Assembly: GCF_003946265.1 (NCBI RefSeq)
Contig: NZ_RHNO01000002.1
Location: 1 to 64,000 of the forward strand
Reading direction: 5' to 3'
Source: Levilactobacillus yonginensis
Lineage (GTDB): Bacteria; Bacillota; Bacilli; Lactobacillales; Lactobacillaceae
DNA length: 64,000 bases
Positions 33,358 through 45,895 of this stretch are shown here, in pieces; positions within the stretch are counted from its first letter, which is position 1, and every line of letters begins with the position of its first letter. The position numbers were made by a program, and so were the translations under genes. A model generated the notes under the pieces. The model was not told the origin of the DNA. It saw only the letters and a list, made by a program, of their open reading frames with translations, and did not search any database.

Positions 33358-33488
33358 GTTAGCTTCCGTGTGGTTAGCCAGTCTGTGATTGGCTAACGGC
33401 GACCCACATTTCAGAAATACAGCAAGAATTGTAAGGAAAATGGGTAATTCATCACCCGTGACTATCACTAGCCCTGGGTTTATGATAG

Positions 33489-34244
<756 letters not shown>

Positions 34245-34245
34245 T

Positions 34246-34803
34246 ATGGCAGATCAGATAATTACAACTGCAGAGGATAAAATGAAGAAGGCCGAAGAAG
34301 CCCTGAAACGTGAATTGGGGACGATTCGTGCCGGCCGGGCCAACGCCAGTATCTTGAACCGGGTCATGGTCAACTACTACGGCGCGCAAACGCCATTGAA
34401 TCAAGTGGCTGCCATTACGATTCCAGAACCACGGATCTTAATGGTAACGCCTTACGACAAGTCTGCTTTGGAAGACATCGAGAAGGGTATCATGGAATCC
34501 GATGTCGGCATTACACCAGCTAATGACGGAACGGCTATTCGTTTGGTCATCCCACAATTAACCGAAGAACGGCGTAAGGAAATTGCCAAGACGGTTAAGT
34601 CTAAGGCTGAAGAAGGCAAAGTCGCTGTCAGAAATGTTCGGCGTGATGCAATGGACGCTGTTAAGAAGGGCCATAAGAATGGCGACTATACTGATGACGA
34701 CCTGCACAACCTGGAAGATCAAGTTCAGAAGGTTACCGACAAGGCCATCAAGGGCGTTGACGCAATCGCCGCTGACAAGGAAAAAGAAGTTTTAACTGAC
34801 TAA
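34246..34803 (+). CDS. frr: Ribosome recycling factor
   Basis: Frr with EF-G splits post-termination ribosomes. The 185-residue protein has the long-helix start [20 protein letters not shown], the linker [12 protein letters not shown] and a C-terminal coiled helix. The start is ATG at 34246, using AGGGGTAAATA at the end of pyrH, so translation is coupled. Confidence 0.98.
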   Translation: MADQIITTAEDKMKKAEEALKRELGTIRAGRANASILNRVMVNYYGAQTPLNQVAAITIPEPRILMVTPYDKSALEDIEKGIMESDVGITPANDGTAIRLVIPQLTEERRKEIAKTVKSKAEEGKVAVRNVRRDAMDAVKKGHKNGDYTDDDLHNLEDQVQKVTDKAIKGVDAIAADKEKEVLTD

Positions 34804-34829
34804 AACCAACTGAGAAGGAGCGCTTAAAA

Positions 34830-35252
34830 ATGGCAGAAGAAAACGAAAACAACCAAGACAACATGGAAATCACCCCAGGTTCTAAGGAATTTGGGAAAAT
34901 GGTCTTTCGGCTGAACAACGCGGTTAATGCTGAAAATGTTTCAGTATTGAACTACAACGGTGCCGAACTTGAACAAATTCAGGAAGGCGTATACGCCCAA
35001 CCCGCTTTTGTGAGTGATGATTTCAACTTGTTCTTTGTCATTACGCAATTGATCGGTGATGACTGGATTATTTCTTTCTCCAAGGCAACCATCGAAAATG
35101 GCAACGAAATTACCGATTTGGGCGACCCATTACCAACTGGGGAAGGCCTGAATCTCTTGGGTGAAGTTAGCGCCGACGATGCTAACAACCTGTTGAGCTA
35201 CTTTGGCACTTTAGTTGATGCCAAGCGTGGTGAATGGCGGTTAATTGAGTAA
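34830..35252 (+). CDS. Hypothetical acidic protein (140 aa)
   Basis: The 140-residue acidic protein starts MAEENENNQDNMEITPGSK, with no signal or membrane segment. It has a beta-rich body, including SVLNYNGAELEQIQEGVYAQ and LFFVITQLIGDDWIISFSKA. I recognise no domain. It sits 26 nt after frr behind AGAAGGAGCG and before a terminator, so it is likely the last gene of the pyrH-frr transcript in this species. It lies inside an otherwise conserved block. Confidence 0.7.
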   Translation: MAEENENNQDNMEITPGSKEFGKMVFRLNNAVNAENVSVLNYNGAELEQIQEGVYAQPAFVSDDFNLFFVITQLIGDDWIISFSKATIENGNEITDLGDPLPTGEGLNLLGEVSADDANNLLSYFGTLVDAKRGEWRLIE

Positions 35253-35285
35253 GCCGGTCAAAAAACTAAATTTTTGCTCAATTTA

Positions 35286-35317
35286 GGGGCCGGGATAGTT
35301 TCCCGGTCCTTTTTTTG
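35286..35317 (+). terminator. Terminator after the 34830 gene
   Basis: GGGCCGGGA pairs with TCCCGGTCC (one G-T pair), loop TAGT, followed by T8. Confidence 0.85.
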
Positions 35318-35355
35318 TTATGATGAGAGGTTGTAAAGACCAATGGAGGTGCGCC

Positions 35356-36144
35356 GTGTTTTCTTTTTTAAATAAGGATCAAACTACAGGTGAAGTTGAA
35401 GAACGGCAATTAGATGAGACCAATATTCCCGCTCACGTTGCCATTATTATGGATGGTAATGGTCGTTGGGCTCAGCAACGCCATTTACCGCGAATTGCGG
35501 GTCACAAACAGGGCATGAATACTGTTAAAACGGTGGCAATGGCTGCTAGTAATCTTGGGGTCAAAGTCTTGACCTTGTACGCTTTTTCTACTGAAAATTG
35601 GAAACGGCCGTCAGCAGAAGTTAATTATCTGATGAAGTTGCCCGTCGACTTCTTTGGGACGTTCGTGCCTGATTTGGTGAAAAATAATATCCGCGTCAAA
35701 GTCATGGGGTACACTGATCAGTTGCCAGCGGCAACGCAAAAGGCGGTCAACGATGCGATTGCGGATACCAAAGATTGTACCGGAATGGTGTTGAACTTTG
35801 CCTTAAATTATGGCGGGCGTGCTGAGATTGTCACGGCTGTTCAAAAGCTGGCTGAACAGGTGCAAACTGGTCAGTTGACTGCCACTGATATTGATGATGA
35901 CGCCATCGACCGAGAATTGATGACGGCTGATTTGGGCGAACTACGGGACCCCGATCTTTTGATTCGGACGAGTGGTGAAGAACGACTCTCTAATTTCATG
36001 CTCTGGCAGGTGGCCTACAGTGAGTTTGTCTTCACCCAGCAACACTGGCCAGATTTTGATCAAACGGCGTTAGAACAAGCAATTTATGAGTATCAACAGC
36101 GTCACCGTCGTTTTGGTGGGTTAGCCACCGACAACACGAAATAA
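35356..36144 (+). CDS. uppS: Isoprenyl (undecaprenyl diphosphate) synthase
   Basis: UppS builds the C55 lipid carrier for peptidoglycan and teichoic acids by cis-condensation of IPP on FPP. The 262-residue protein carries the catalytic Asp in VAIIMDGNGRWAQQR near residue 33, the ENW in STENWKRP near 83 and the C-terminal SGEERLSNFMLWQVAYSEF. GTG at 35356 follows TGGAGGTGC; earlier in-frame starts lie in the terminator region. Start of the uppS-cdsA-rseP-proS-polC block. Confidence 0.96.
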   Translation: MFSFLNKDQTTGEVEERQLDETNIPAHVAIIMDGNGRWAQQRHLPRIAGHKQGMNTVKTVAMAASNLGVKVLTLYAFSTENWKRPSAEVNYLMKLPVDFFGTFVPDLVKNNIRVKVMGYTDQLPAATQKAVNDAIADTKDCTGMVLNFALNYGGRAEIVTAVQKLAEQVQTGQLTATDIDDDAIDRELMTADLGELRDPDLLIRTSGEERLSNFMLWQVAYSEFVFTQQHWPDFDQTALEQAIYEYQQRHRRFGGLATDNTK

Positions 36145-36167
36145 AATTGAATTGAGGAGCTTGTGAA

Positions 36168-36956
36168 ATGAGACAACGGGTTATTACAGCAGTTGTTGCG
36201 TTGATTATCTTTATTCCCATTATCATTGCTGGGGGTATCTGGGTAGATATCGCGGCCGTTGCTTTAGGGTTAGTAGCACTTTCTGAAGTGCTGATCATGC
36301 GGAAGAAACTTTTGGTCAGTCCAGAGGCTTGGATTTCTGGAATTGGGATCATTGCGGTGATTGCCCCCACGAGTTGGTGGGATTGGTTACCCAGTTATTT
36401 AAATCCTTGGTACATCGTTTACCTATTTGTCCTGCTATTATTGTTGCGGACGGTGGTTTCCAAGAACCGGTTCTCATTCGACGATGCCGGCGTGATTACC
36501 TTGAGCATGTTATACATCGGAATTGGGTTCCACTTCTTTATTGAAGCTAGAGGCGTTGGCTTGGTGGCCTTATTGTACGCGCTCTTCATTGTTTGGACGA
36601 CGGACTCTGGTGCCTACATGATTGGACGTAAGATTGGGAAAAATAAATTAGCGCCCCACATCAGCCCTAACAAGACCTGGGAAGGCTCAATTGGTGGGAC
36701 GCTGGTCGCAACCATCGTTGGAACCATCTTCTGGTACTTCTACCCAATTGGGAACTTTAACTTGGGAATCATGATTTTATTGACGCTGATTTTCTCCGTT
36801 ACCGGTCAGTTTGGCGACCTGGTTGAGTCTGCTTTGAAACGGTATTACGGTGTTAAGGATTCGGGTAAGATTTTACCTGGACATGGTGGTATTTTGGATC
36901 GGTTCGATAGTTTATTGTTAGTTCTTCCCGTCATTCACCTCTTTGGGTTGATCTAA
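36168..36956 (+). CDS. cdsA: Phosphatidate cytidylyltransferase
   Basis: CdsA makes CDP-diacylglycerol from phosphatidic acid and CTP. The 262-residue protein has about eight membrane helices, and the family signature near the C-terminus KILPGHGGILDRFDSLL, with the catalytic DRxD. HISPNKTWEGSIGG is the second conserved block. ATG at 36168 follows TTGAGGAGCTTG. It uses the product of plsC. Confidence 0.97.
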   Translation: MRQRVITAVVALIIFIPIIIAGGIWVDIAAVALGLVALSEVLIMRKKLLVSPEAWISGIGIIAVIAPTSWWDWLPSYLNPWYIVYLFVLLLLLRTVVSKNRFSFDDAGVITLSMLYIGIGFHFFIEARGVGLVALLYALFIVWTTDSGAYMIGRKIGKNKLAPHISPNKTWEGSIGGTLVATIVGTIFWYFYPIGNFNLGIMILLTLIFSVTGQFGDLVESALKRYYGVKDSGKILPGHGGILDRFDSLLLVLPVIHLFGLI

Positions 36957-37050
36957 GTCTAGCTGTTCGCTTGCGTCTCAGCGGGTCGTTAAGGTATGCT
37001 AGGGAGCAGGTAAAAAACAACGAACAGTACTTGAAGAAGGGACGACATCT

Positions 37051-38328
37051 GTGATTACGACGATTATTACCTTTATCATTGTTTTTGGGATCTTGGTAAT
37101 CGTGCATGAGTTTGGGCACTTTTACTTTGCCAAGCGAGGCGGCATCCTGGTCCGGGAGTTCTCTATCGGAATGGGTCCCAAACTGGTCTATCACCGGGGG
37201 AAGGACGGCACGACGTATACGTTGCGCCTCTTACCAGTCGGTGGGTACGTCCGCATGGCGGGTGCTGAAGACGACGAAGAAGAATTAAAACCTGGGACGC
37301 CCGTTAGCCTCTATGTAGGGGATGACGAGAAAGTCCAACGCATTAACACGAGTAAAAAATCAACGTTATTCAACGGGATTCCGTTGGAAGTAACGGGCAC
37401 TGATTTGGAGAATGAACTCTGGATCGAGGGCTACGAAAACGGTGATGAATCCGAAGTCAAACGCTATCCGGTGGCTCACGATGCCACGATTATTGAAAGT
37501 GATGGCACGGAACTCCAAATTGCGCCGAAAGACGTTCAATTTCAATCCGCTTCTTTAGGCCGGCGACTGATGACCAACTTTGCCGGACCAATGAACAACA
37601 TCTTTCTGGCCATCGTTGCCTACATGTTGATGGCCTTCGTGCAGGGTGGTGTGCCAATGGGGACTAACCAGGTCACAGTGGCAAGTTCACCGGTCTCAGT
37701 GGCTCAAAAAGCCGGTATTAAGACCAATGACAAGATTATGGCCGTGGATGGCAAGAGGACCAGCAGCTGGACGGATCTGAGTACCGCTATTCAGCCCCGA
37801 GCCAACAAGAAGACAACGTTAACGATCAAGCGTGGATCAGCAACGAAACAAATCGTGTTGAAACCAGCTGGTCAAAAGTCCAACGGGAAGACCGTCGGGA
37901 TGATTGGAATCACCCAGGCGCAGAATAAGCACGTAGGGGCGATCTTGGCTTCCGGCTTTACGCAGACTTGGACGATGACCAAGACGTTGCTAGGTGCGCT
38001 CTGGAGTATGGTTTCCGGCCACTTTAGCTTGAACGACTTAGGTGGTCCCGTGGCCATCTTCGCGACGACCTCTCAGGCTACTAAGTTTGGGATGGTCGGG
38101 GTGCTGAACTTCCTGGCATTCCTGTCGATCAACTTGGCAATTGTCAATTTAATCCCAATTCCAGCCTTAGATGGTGGTAAAATATTATTAAACATAATTG
38201 AGGCCATCCGGCGCAAACCTCTTTCAGAAAACGTGGAAGCAGGGATTACGCTGGTTGGGGTGGGGTTCTTAGTTCTACTGATGTTGTTAGTCACGTGGAA
38301 CGATATTGAACGCTTCTTCATTCATTAA
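37051..38328 (+). CDS. rseP: Site-2 metalloprotease RseP/RasP
   Basis: A 425-residue intramembrane zinc protease that clips membrane-embedded anti-sigma factors and signal-peptide remnants. The zinc-binding HEFGH is in IVHEFGHFYFAKRGG near residue 18. A single PDZ domain covers about 200-290. The third zinc ligand motif is NLIPIPALDGGKIL near 370. There are four membrane segments. GTG at 37051 follows GAAGAAGGGACG. The order cdsA-rseP-proS-polC is typical of Firmicutes. Confidence 0.96.
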   Translation: MITTIITFIIVFGILVIVHEFGHFYFAKRGGILVREFSIGMGPKLVYHRGKDGTTYTLRLLPVGGYVRMAGAEDDEEELKPGTPVSLYVGDDEKVQRINTSKKSTLFNGIPLEVTGTDLENELWIEGYENGDESEVKRYPVAHDATIIESDGTELQIAPKDVQFQSASLGRRLMTNFAGPMNNIFLAIVAYMLMAFVQGGVPMGTNQVTVASSPVSVAQKAGIKTNDKIMAVDGKRTSSWTDLSTAIQPRANKKTTLTIKRGSATKQIVLKPAGQKSNGKTVGMIGITQAQNKHVGAILASGFTQTWTMTKTLLGALWSMVSGHFSLNDLGGPVAIFATTSQATKFGMVGVLNFLAFLSINLAIVNLIPIPALDGGKILLNIIEAIRRKPLSENVEAGITLVGVGFLVLLMLLVTWNDIERFFIH

Positions 38329-38348
38329 CAGAATTAAGACGTCACTAG

Positions 38349-40073
<1,725 letters not shown>

Positions 40074-40082
40074 GTTTACCGT

Positions 40083-40113
40083 AAAGACCAGCATTCACGG
40101 CTGGTCTTTTTCT
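40083..40113 (+). terminator. Hairpin after proS
   Basis: A 10-bp stem AAAGACCAGC/GCTGGTCTTT with a 7-nt loop, followed by TTC. Confidence 0.75.
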
Positions 40114-40178
40114 AACGACACACGCGATGGTGGCCGGTTAGCCGGGCCATCGTTCAATGAGACGAAAGGAGTTTCCTC

Positions 40179-43100
40179 GTGGACGAAGATCGCCATGCTT
40201 TATTTGAAAAATTATTACAGCAATTAGAACTCACAGAAATGGCTGATCAGCCGTACTATCAAACGGCGACCATTGACCGCTTGACTGTACACGAACAGTC
40301 CCGGCGTTGGCATTTCTTCTTGAAAATGCCCACCATTCTGCCATTTACTGCTTTTGTTGATTTTCACAATCACTTGCAGGTGGCTTTCAGAGAAATCGCC
40401 ACGGTCGAGGCCACCATTGAAGTGGCTGAACCCGAGTTAACGAGCCGTTTGTTGGGAGACTACTGGCAGTGGATCGTTAAAAACAGTGGCTTGACGGGTA
40501 ACCTGGTTCAGGAACTGTGTCAGTCACAAGTGCCAGAGCTAGATAGTGATGGTCGGGTCTTGTTGTACGCTCAGAATGAAGTGGTTAAGGACTTCCTGAC
40601 CAATCAGGCCCTGGGACCGATTGAGGACAGCTACGTAGATGCCGGTTTTCCTAAGTTCAACATTCATGTGATGGTGGATGAATCCCGGTCACAGGCCAAA
40701 ATTGATGAGTTTAAGGCCCGTCAAGAGAAGACGGATGCTCAGTTAGCCCAGCAGGCGGCCGTGGCCATTGAAAAAGCTAACCAGAAGCGGCAAGAGGATG
40801 TACCGGCAGCGAGTGGTCCCACTCAGATTGGTCGTCAAATCAAGGGTGACCAGCCGACGCTACGGATGGTGGATATTACCCAAGAGGAACGGTCCGTCAT
40901 TGTCGAGGGGTACATCTTCGATAAGGAAATCCGGAAGTTGCGGTCTGGTCGTCAACTATTAACGATTAAAATCACTGATTATACGTCTTCCATTTCCGTC
41001 AAGAAATTCTCGAAGGGTGCTGAAGACGAAGCCCAATTTGCTGGTATCGAAGAGGGTAGCTGGGTCAAAGTTCGTGGGAGCGTCCAAGAAGACAGCTATG
41101 TTCGTGACCTGGTTTTGACGGCGTATGACATTAACCAAGTCAAGCACGCCACGCGTCAAGACACCGCACCAGAGGGTGAAAAACGGGTGGAACTCCACCT
41201 GCATACCACGATGAGTCAGATGGACGCCACCAATCCAATCGGCGATTACGTCAATCAGGCAAAAAAATGGGGCATGCCCGCACTAGCCATTACAGACCAC
41301 GCTGACCTTCAAGGGTTTCCGGCAGCATTCAATGCGGGAGCTAAGGCCGGCGTAAAGATGCTCTACGGGGTTGAAGCCAACCTGGTGGACGATGGGGTGC
41401 CAATTGGCTACAACAGCGCTCACGAGCCACTAGACGGTGCAACGTACGTGGTATTTGACGTGGAAACGACGGGGCTATCCGCCATTTATGATAAAGTCAT
41501 TGAATTATCAGCCGTCAAAATGCAGCACAAGAATGTGGTTGACCAATTTGAGGAATTCATTGATCCTGGCTTCCCGCTGTCTGAACAGACGACGAACCTG
41601 ACCAGTATCACGGATGATATGGTGGCTGGGTCGAAGTCTGAAGAAGAAGTCTTCAAACTCTTCCGCGAGTTCTGTGGCGACGCAATCATCGTTGGTCATA
41701 ACGTGACGTTTGACGTGGGGTTCATGAACACTGGGTATAAGCGCCATGGGATGCCAGAAATTCCCAACCCCATCATTGATACGTTGACGCTGGCCCGCTT
41801 CCTGTATCCAACCTTGAAGAGTTATCGGTTGAACACACTGGCCAAGCGGTTCCACGTCAGCCTGGAGCACCATCACCGGGCCGTATACGATGCGGAATCG
41901 ACCGGACATTTGAACTACTTGTTCTTGAAGGATGCGGAAGAACGCTACAATATTCAGTATCACGATCAGTTGAACGATCACATGACCGATAACGATGCGT
42001 ACAAGCACGCGCGGCCAAGTCATGCGATTCTGATTGCGAAGACGCAGGACGGTTTGAAGAACATGTTTAAACTGGTCTCGGCGTCCAACGTGGATTATTA
42101 CTACCGGGTGCCCCGGGTGCCGCGGAGTGTGCTCGACCACTACCGTGATGGCATCATCGTGGGTTCCGCCTGTTCATCGGGTGAAGTCTTCACGGCCATG
42201 ATGCAAAAGGGGCAAGTCGAAGCCGCTGCCAAGGCGAAGTACTACGACTATTTGGAAGTCCAACCCAAGGCGGCTTACCAACCGTTGATTGATTCTGGCT
42301 TGATTGCTGACGAGGCGAATCTGGAAGAAATCGTGGGGAACATGGTCAAGCTGGGTCACGACCTGAATAAGCCGGTGGTTGCCACTGGGGATGTTCACTA
42401 CCTAAATCCAGAGGACTATATTTACCGGAAAATCCTGATTCACTCTCAGGGGGGCGCCAATCCGCTCAACCGGCAGGAATTGCCAGACGCACACTTCATG
42501 TCGACGGACGAAATGCTGAAGGACTTTGCCTACTTAGGTGAAGAAACGGCCAAGGAAATCGTGGTCACCAACACCCAGCAGATTGCCAACGATGTGGATG
42601 ACGTCCATCCGTTGAAAGATAAGCTATACACGCCGCGGATGGAGGGTGCCGAGGATGAAATCCGGCAGCGGACCATGGATACCGCCCACGCGTGGTACGG
42701 GGATCCACTGCCCGAACTGGTACAACATCGAGTGGACCGGGAATTGAAGTCAATTATTGGGAACGGGTTCTCCGTGATTTACTTGATCGCGCAACGACTG
42801 GTAGCCAAGTCCAATAAGGACGGTTACTTGGTTGGGTCCCGGGGGTCCGTTGGATCCAGTGTGGTCGCCACGTTTACGGGAATCACTGAAGTGAACCCCC
42901 TGCCACCGCACTACCGTTGTCCCAAGTGTCAGTATTCTCACTTCTATACCAAAGGGGAATACAGCTCAGGGTATGACTTACCGGAAAAAGATTGTCCGAA
43001 CTGTGGGACGCTCATGATTGGCGATGGTCATAACATTCCTTTCGAAACCTTCTTGGGATTCAAAGGGAACAAGGTCCCCGATATTGATTTGAACTTCTCT

Positions 43101-44510
43101 GGGGACTACCAACCGATCGCCCATAACTACACCAAGGTGTTGTTCGGTGAAAAGAACGTGTATCGGGCCGGAACAATTGGTACTGTGGCAGATAAGACGG
43201 CTTACGGGTACGTGAAGGCCTACGAGCGTGACACGGAGCAGACGTTCCGGGGCGCAGAAATTGACCGGCTGGCCAAAGGGGCGACCGGGGTCAAACGGAC
43301 GACCGGGCAACATCCCGCGGGGATCATTGTTGTGCCAGATTACATGGATATTTACGACTTTACGCCGATCCAGTATCCGGCCGATGACCAAAATGCCGCT
43401 TGGCAAACGACCCACTTTGATTTCCATTCGATTCATGACAACATTTTAAAAATTGATATTCTGGGACATGATGATCCCACGATGATCCGGACACTGCAGG
43501 ATTTGTCGGGGGTCGATCCTCAGACCATCCCAATGGATGACCCGGGTGTCATGGCATTGTTCTCCGGGACGGATTCATTGGGTGTGACGCCAGAACAGAT
43601 TCAGTCTAAGACGGGAACACTGGGTGTGCCTGAATTTGGTACGCGGTTCGTGCGGGGGATGCTGGAAGAAACGCATCCTCAGAACTACTCACAATTGCTC
43701 CAAATTTCTGGTTTGTCTCATGGGACCGACGTGTGGTTGGGGAATGCCGAAGAATTAATTAAGAACGGCACCGCCACCATTGCCAACGTGATTGGTTGTC
43801 GGGATAACATCATGACCGACTTGATCAACTTCGGTCTCGATTCCGAAACGTCGTTCCAAGTGATGGAACACGTGCGGAAGGGTCGCGGAATCCCGGATGA
43901 ATGGCAGGACAAGATGAAGGCGACGGACTGTCCAGACTGGTACATTGATTCTTGTTTGAAGATCAAGTATATGTTCCCCCGGGCGCATGCCGCTGCTTAC
44001 GTGTTGATGGCGTTACGGGTGGCCTACTTTAAGGTCTACTTCCCAATCATTTACTACGCAGCTTACTTCTCTGTGCGGGCGGACGACTTCGATGTCGTTG
44101 CCATGTCTCAGGGGAAAACGGCGGTTAAGGCTGCCATGAAGGCAATCACTGACCAAGGAATGGATGCGTCGACTAAGGACAAGAACCTATTGACGGTTCT
44201 AGAACTGGCCAATGAAATGCTGGAACGGGGCTACAAGTTCAAGATGATTGATTTGGATAAGTCCGATGCGGCCGACTGGATCATTGACGGCGATACGTTG
44301 ATTGCACCTTTCCAGTCAGCCCCAGGGTTAGGCTTGAACGTTGCCAAGCAAATCGTGGCTGCGCGAAATGACCGTGCATTTATCTCAAAGGAAGACTTAG
44401 CCAAGCGAGGCAAGGTCTCCAAAACGATCATCGACTTCATGACGGAAAATGGTGTGCTGAATGGCTTACCAGATGAAAACCAATTGAGTCTATTTGACGA
44501 TATGATGTAG
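40179..44510 (+). CDS. polC: DNA polymerase III alpha subunit, PolC type
   Basis: PolC is the Gram-positive replicative polymerase with built-in proofreading. The 1443-residue protein shows, in order, an N-terminal domain, an OB fold (about 235-325), PHP part 1 ([18 protein letters not shown] near 340), the inserted DEDDh exonuclease ([12 protein letters not shown] near 425 to [10 protein letters not shown] near 565), the second PHP part, the palm with [12 protein letters not shown] near 967, and a four-Cys zinc site (CPKCQ, CPNCG near 912-945). The C-terminus is LSLFDDM. GTG at 40179 follows GAAAGGAGTT. Confidence 0.98.
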   Translation: MDEDRHALFEKLLQQLELTEMADQPYYQTATIDRLTVHEQSRRWHFFLKMPTILPFTAFVDFHNHLQVAFREIATVEATIEVAEPELTSRLLGDYWQWIVKNSGLTGNLVQELCQSQVPELDSDGRVLLYAQNEVVKDFLTNQALGPIEDSYVDAGFPKFNIHVMVDESRSQAKIDEFKARQEKTDAQLAQQAAVAIEKANQKRQEDVPAASGPTQIGRQIKGDQPTLRMVDITQEERSVIVEGYIFDKEIRKLRSGRQLLTIKITDYTSSISVKKFSKGAEDEAQFAGIEEGSWVKVRGSVQEDSYVRDLVLTAYDINQVKHATRQDTAPEGEKRVELHLHTTMSQMDATNPIGDYVNQAKKWGMPALAITDHADLQGFPAAFNAGAKAGVKMLYGVEANLVDDGVPIGYNSAHEPLDGATYVVFDVETTGLSAIYDKVIELSAVKMQHKNVVDQFEEFIDPGFPLSEQTTNLTSITDDMVAGSKSEEEVFKLFREFCGDAIIVGHNVTFDVGFMNTGYKRHGMPEIPNPIIDTLTLARFLYPTLKSYRLNTLAKRFHVSLEHHHRAVYDAESTGHLNYLFLKDAEERYNIQYHDQLNDHMTDNDAYKHARPSHAILIAKTQDGLKNMFKLVSASNVDYYYRVPRVPRSVLDHYRDGIIVGSACSSGEVFTAMMQKGQVEAAAKAKYYDYLEVQPKAAYQPLIDSGLIADEANLEEIVGNMVKLGHDLNKPVVATGDVHYLNPEDYIYRKILIHSQGGANPLNRQELPDAHFMSTDEMLKDFAYLGEETAKEIVVTNTQQIANDVDDVHPLKDKLYTPRMEGAEDEIRQRTMDTAHAWYGDPLPELVQHRVDRELKSIIGNGFSVIYLIAQRLVAKSNKDGYLVGSRGSVGSSVVATFTGITEVNPLPPHYRCPKCQYSHFYTKGEYSSGYDLPEKDCPNCGTLMIGDGHNIPFETFLGFKGNKVPDIDLNFSGDYQPIAHNYTKVLFGEKNVYRAGTIGTVADKTAYGYVKAYERDTEQTFRGAEIDRLAKGATGVKRTTGQHPAGIIVVPDYMDIYDFTPIQYPADDQNAAWQTTHFDFHSIHDNILKIDILGHDDPTMIRTLQDLSGVDPQTIPMDDPGVMALFSGTDSLGVTPEQIQSKTGTLGVPEFGTRFVRGMLEETHPQNYSQLLQISGLSHGTDVWLGNAEELIKNGTATIANVIGCRDNIMTDLINFGLDSETSFQVMEHVRKGRGIPDEWQDKMKATDCPDWYIDSCLKIKYMFPRAHAAAYVLMALRVAYFKVYFPIIYYAAYFSVRADDFDVVAMSQGKTAVKAAMKAITDQGMDASTKDKNLLTVLELANEMLERGYKFKMIDLDKSDAADWIIDGDTLIAPFQSAPGLGLNVAKQIVAARNDRAFISKEDLAKRGKVSKTIIDFMTENGVLNGLPDENQLSLFDDMM

Positions 44511-44580
44511 CGAGCAGTAAACACCGCGACAATATTTGAAGAAGGAAAAGACGTTTGCGATTTTGTCACAGACGCCACAG

Positions 44581-44622
44581 AAAGGTTCGACTTAGCAAGC
44601 TGCTGAGCCGAGCCTTTTTTGC
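44581..44622 (+). terminator. Terminator of polC
   Basis: A 17-bp stem with a few wobble pairs (AAAGG...AGCA against TGCT...CCTTT) is followed by T6. Confidence 0.85.
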
Positions 44623-44697
44623 ATGGTAGTAAAGACGTTATTAAGCCAAGAATAGTAAGGCATTATAGACTTAAAATTAGCCTCACTCAGCCACATA

Positions 44698-44868
44698 CGG
44701 CTGCCAGAGATTCCGCCTGCTGTGGGGAACGCCTCCGGCCTGAAAATCAGTCCTTCGGCTCGGTTTGAAGCCTGGAAAAATCACCAGTCTCCAAACACGT
44801 CCCACGCTGTATGCCGAAAATCGGCTAACACCGTTGACACAGCTGGCTCCACCTCTGACCGCCTCCGG
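44698..44868 (+). repeat. Structured intergenic repeat, copy R3
   Basis: It has the same layout as R1/R2 with diverged sequence: CTGTGGGGA, a stem GTTTGAAG-CTGG (44763-44775) against CCAG-CTCCAAAC (44784-44796), then GCCGA/TCGGC (44813-44825) flanked by TGT/ACA, and a terminal GACCGCCTCCGG. It is paired with the inverted copy R4 about 305 bp away. Confidence 0.7.
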
Positions 44869-45173
44869 TTAAACGATTCTTGGAAACTAAGCTAGCTTAA
44901 AAGCCTGGACAGCAGCACTTACGCAATATTATTGGCGCTCAACAAGGTAGCCGAGAGTGAGTCAAATTTGGCGAACGGTAAAGCTGCAATTTCCCACTAT
45001 GTATGCCGAACCCCAATATCCAATCCTCGTTGCATCAGGTACGGTGGGTGTTTCAGTGCTTTCAGTTTTTAGCACATATGTTATTTTGAAGTGGATAATC
45101 AACGTTACAAGCGTTCAGACGACCAATTTGTTATGGTAGTTATCCCAGTGAGCAATGAATTGACTAACGTAGC
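44869..45173. other. Segment enclosed by inverted repeats R3 and R4
   Basis: About 305 bp between the two repeat copies. A plus-strand frame from ATG 45002 or GTG 44957 to 45139 would encode a small protein with one hydrophobic stretch (ILVASGTVGVSVLSVFSTYV). No ribosome binding site supports it, so it is not called as a gene. Confidence 0.35.
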
Positions 45174-45350
45174 CGCAGGAGGCCAGGGATGATGGCCACT
45201 GTGTCGACGGTGTTAGCTGGTGGGTTACCAGCTTACAGCGTGGGACGGCCTTGGAGACCCGGTGATTTGCCGGGGCTTCAAGCCGAGGGAAAAGACCGCA
45301 CTATGGCTTTCCCCGGTCCCCACAGTGGCCGTCAGCCCTGGCAGCCGGAG
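45174..45350 (-). repeat. Structured intergenic repeat, copy R4 (inverted)
   Basis: The minus strand aligns along its length with R3. Stems are CCCGG/CCGGG (45258-45274), AGCTGGT/ACCAGCT (45215-45233) and an extra GGGGAAAG/CTTTTCCC. The ends carry the family inverted repeat. Its stem sequences differ from R2 and R3 but stay complementary. Confidence 0.7.
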
Positions 45351-45400
45351 GCGGCAATCCCTCAATTGTCATTAATTAAACAAACCGTGATAAAATAGTC

Positions 45401-45416
45401 TTGTAAACGCTTACAA
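45401..45416. promoter_or_regulatory. CcpA cre site
   Basis: TTGTAAACGCTTACAA is a perfect 16-bp palindrome that fits the catabolite-responsive element consensus WTGNAANCGNWNNCW. It covers the -35 of the promoter at 45410-45438, so binding of CcpA-HPr-P should repress. Confidence 0.85.
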
Positions 45417-45438
45417 AACCGGCAATTCGTGATATACT
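45410..45438 (+). promoter_or_regulatory. Promoter of the 45494 gene
   Basis: CTTACA (-35), 17-bp spacer, TATACT (-10). Confidence 0.6.
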
Positions 45439-45493
45439 ATGAGTGAGGAATGAAAAGACCATTAATAAACTCTAACGAAAGCGGGTGTTCACC

Positions 45494-45769
45494 ATGCTAC
45501 GACATTTCGTAAGATTACCAGATGGGTGGATTTTTCTGGCAGGTTATTGTTTGATTGGTTTAGGTTACATTTTGTTCGGACTCTTGGCCAACGTTGGTGA
45601 AGCGACCTTTTTAGCCATGGTGATCGCCTACTTCGTGGTGGCGTTCATCCTGACCCTCATCAAGACGTTTAGTTTGAAGGCAATGAATTCGACGCGACTG
45701 AATTTCTTGGTATTTGAATTTATTACAATTGTCGGCTTCGTTTTGCTCCTGCTCACTTGCGAGGCGTAA
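45494..45769 (+). CDS. Small three-TM membrane protein under cre control
   Basis: A 91-residue membrane protein with three helices (about 12-31, 38-60 and 72-88), beginning MLRHFVRLPDGWIFLAGYCL. I recognise no family. ATG at 45494 is preceded by AAAGCGGGTG; a GTG at 45485 is the alternative. The cre palindrome over its promoter suggests expression when preferred sugars run out. It stands between the polC repeats and the rimP operon and seems to be transcribed alone. Confidence 0.65.
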   Translation: MLRHFVRLPDGWIFLAGYCLIGLGYILFGLLANVGEATFLAMVIAYFVVAFILTLIKTFSLKAMNSTRLNFLVFEFITIVGFVLLLLTCEA

Positions 45770-45781
45770 GTGGTGGAACAG

Positions 45782-45810
45782 TTGCAATCACGGGGAAACT
45801 GTAGTAAAGT
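45782..45810 (+). promoter_or_regulatory. Putative rimP operon promoter
   Basis: TTGCAA, 17-bp spacer, TAAAGT. Confidence 0.5.
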
Positions 45811-45839
45811 TGTGTTTGTAGTTAAACTCGTTTTTAAAT

Positions 45840-45868
45840 GAGTGAGCAGTCAATGCTCACTCTTTTTA
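45840..45868 (+). terminator. Hairpin with T-run before rimP
   Basis: The stem GAGTGAGC/GCTCACTC with a 7-nt loop is followed by TTTTT. It ends 28 nt before the rimP start and lies after a candidate promoter, so it may attenuate the rimP-infB operon as well as end the 45494 gene. Confidence 0.75.
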
Positions 45869-45895
45869 ATGGAAAAATGTAGGAGGCGGAATTCT

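Noticed and set aside
44957-45139. Small hydrophobic frame between repeats R3 and R4, considered as a type I toxin or holin
   Set aside because: No ribosome binding site and no match to a known toxin pattern; start codon is unclear.
44698-45350. Repeats considered as part of a CRISPR array
   Set aside because: Copies are long, imperfect, palindromic and not regularly spaced with short spacers; no cas genes are present.
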